Program-made: the position numbers and the translations under genes
Notes under the pieces: generated by a model
Databases searched by the model: none
Seen by the model: only the letters and a program-made list of their open reading frames with translations
What the model was told of the DNA's origin: nothing
NCBI RefSeq assembly: GCF_002979775.1
Contig: NZ_PCPR01000021.1
Span: 1 to 64,000, forward strand
DNA: 64,000 bases
Direction of reading: 5' to 3'
Source of the DNA: Arthrobacter sp. MYb23
GTDB taxonomy: Bacteria; Actinomycetota; Actinomycetes; Actinomycetales; Micrococcaceae
Part shown: positions 63,843 through 64,000 of the stretch, piece after piece
Position numbering within the stretch: the stretch's first letter is position 1
How the letters are laid out: each line of letters starts with the position of its first letter

Positions 63843-64000
63843 CTAGTGGGTGCGGTCGGAATCGAAGTCCGCGTCCACATCGGAAGCGTGGCCTGCGTTG
63901 CGGGCGGCAGCGGCATCCTTCAACAGATCGCGGATTTCGGCCAGAAGTGCGGTGTCTGCCGGCAACGGCTCTTCTTCCGGCTCCTCAGTGGAGAGGCGGT
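63843..64000 (-). CDS. mscL: Large-conductance mechanosensitive channel, C-terminus (partial)
   Basis: The last 52 codons of a minus-strand gene that continues past the right edge. The segment ALLAEIRDLLKDAAAR matches the cytoplasmic C-terminal helix of MscL (the LLTEIRDLL pattern). It is preceded by an acidic Glu/Pro linker (EEPEEEPLP) and followed by an Asp-rich tail ending SDRTH. The TAG stop is at 63843-63845. The membrane part is outside the window, so the call rests on the C-terminal helix alone. Confidence 0.75.
   Translation of the reverse strand, partial: RLSTEEPEEEPLPADTALLAEIRDLLKDAAAARNAGHASDVDADFDSDRTH

Overview
The window is high-GC actinobacterial DNA with dense operons, many 4-base start/stop overlaps and frequent GTG/TTG starts. 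Gene content (class 2 polyphosphate kinase, split PntAA/PntAB/PntB transhydrogenase, complete protocatechuate branch, Cmx-type efflux pump, TreS-like GH13 enzyme) suggests a soil Micrococcaceae member of the Arthrobacter/Paenarthrobacter type. That placement is by recognition, not by a search. I see no rRNA, tRNA, CRISPR array, prophage or insertion sequence.

Layout. 1-11.3 kb is mixed: a Tat-type exported protein (cut by the window edge), an RpiR regulator, a GNAT, an HTH protein plus membrane protein under a paired operator, PPK2, an ECF sigma factor with a membrane partner, a TreS-like enzyme, an epimerase, an LssY_C protein and a polyprenol-phosphate mannose synthase-like transferase. 11.5-18.9 kb is a divergent catabolic locus. 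On the minus strand are a KDG-type sugar kinase, an IclR regulator and RidA; on the plus strand are a PLP D-amino-acid dehydratase-like enzyme, an N-acyl-D-amino-acid deacylase, KDPG aldolase and a GntP permease. Together they form a plausible N-acyl-D-glucosaminate route to pyruvate and glyceraldehyde-3-phosphate. 19-29 kb holds a universal stress protein, a LysR regulator, a PEP-mutase-family enzyme, a membrane GGDEF protein, a beta-propeller protein paired with a MoaD/ThiS-like protein, and a large secreted metalloprotease-like protein with FG-GAP repeats.

29-42 kb is a contiguous shikimate-to-beta-ketoadipate block: MHS permease, divergent IclR regulator, catabolic shikimate dehydrogenase, 3-dehydroshikimate dehydratase, pcaH, pcaG, pcaB, pcaD, pcaC, pcaF, pcaI, pcaJ and a PcaR-like IclR regulator. 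It encodes every step from shikimate to succinyl-CoA plus acetyl-CoA. 42.6-53.2 kb is a second aromatic island: RidA, FAH-family hydrolase, small cupin, TesB, aryl-CoA ligase, fused aryl-CoA monooxygenase/old-yellow-enzyme protein, AAHS permease, 4HBT thioesterase and a PaaX regulator. It looks like CoA-dependent 2-aminobenzoate or salicylate degradation with no classical gentisate dioxygenase, and is the best candidate for an undescribed pathway. 53.2-64 kb is housekeeping or accessory: VOC proteins (one frameshifted), an F420-reductase-like oxidoreductase, a HAD phosphatase, an NADPH-FMN reductase, pntAA-pntAB-pntB, a Cmx-like exporter behind an unusual repeat leader, small conserved proteins, an ACT-like membrane protein and the C-terminus of MscL.

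Intergenic DNA carries several dispersed structured repeats: three 66-bp elements confined to the shikimate/pca block, three nested hairpin elements at 10.3, 11.3 and 19.1 kb, and three short hairpins at 4.0, 5.4 and 11.4 kb. It also carries several clear operator-like palindromes. All are positioned from direct reading of the sequence; functions are inferred.
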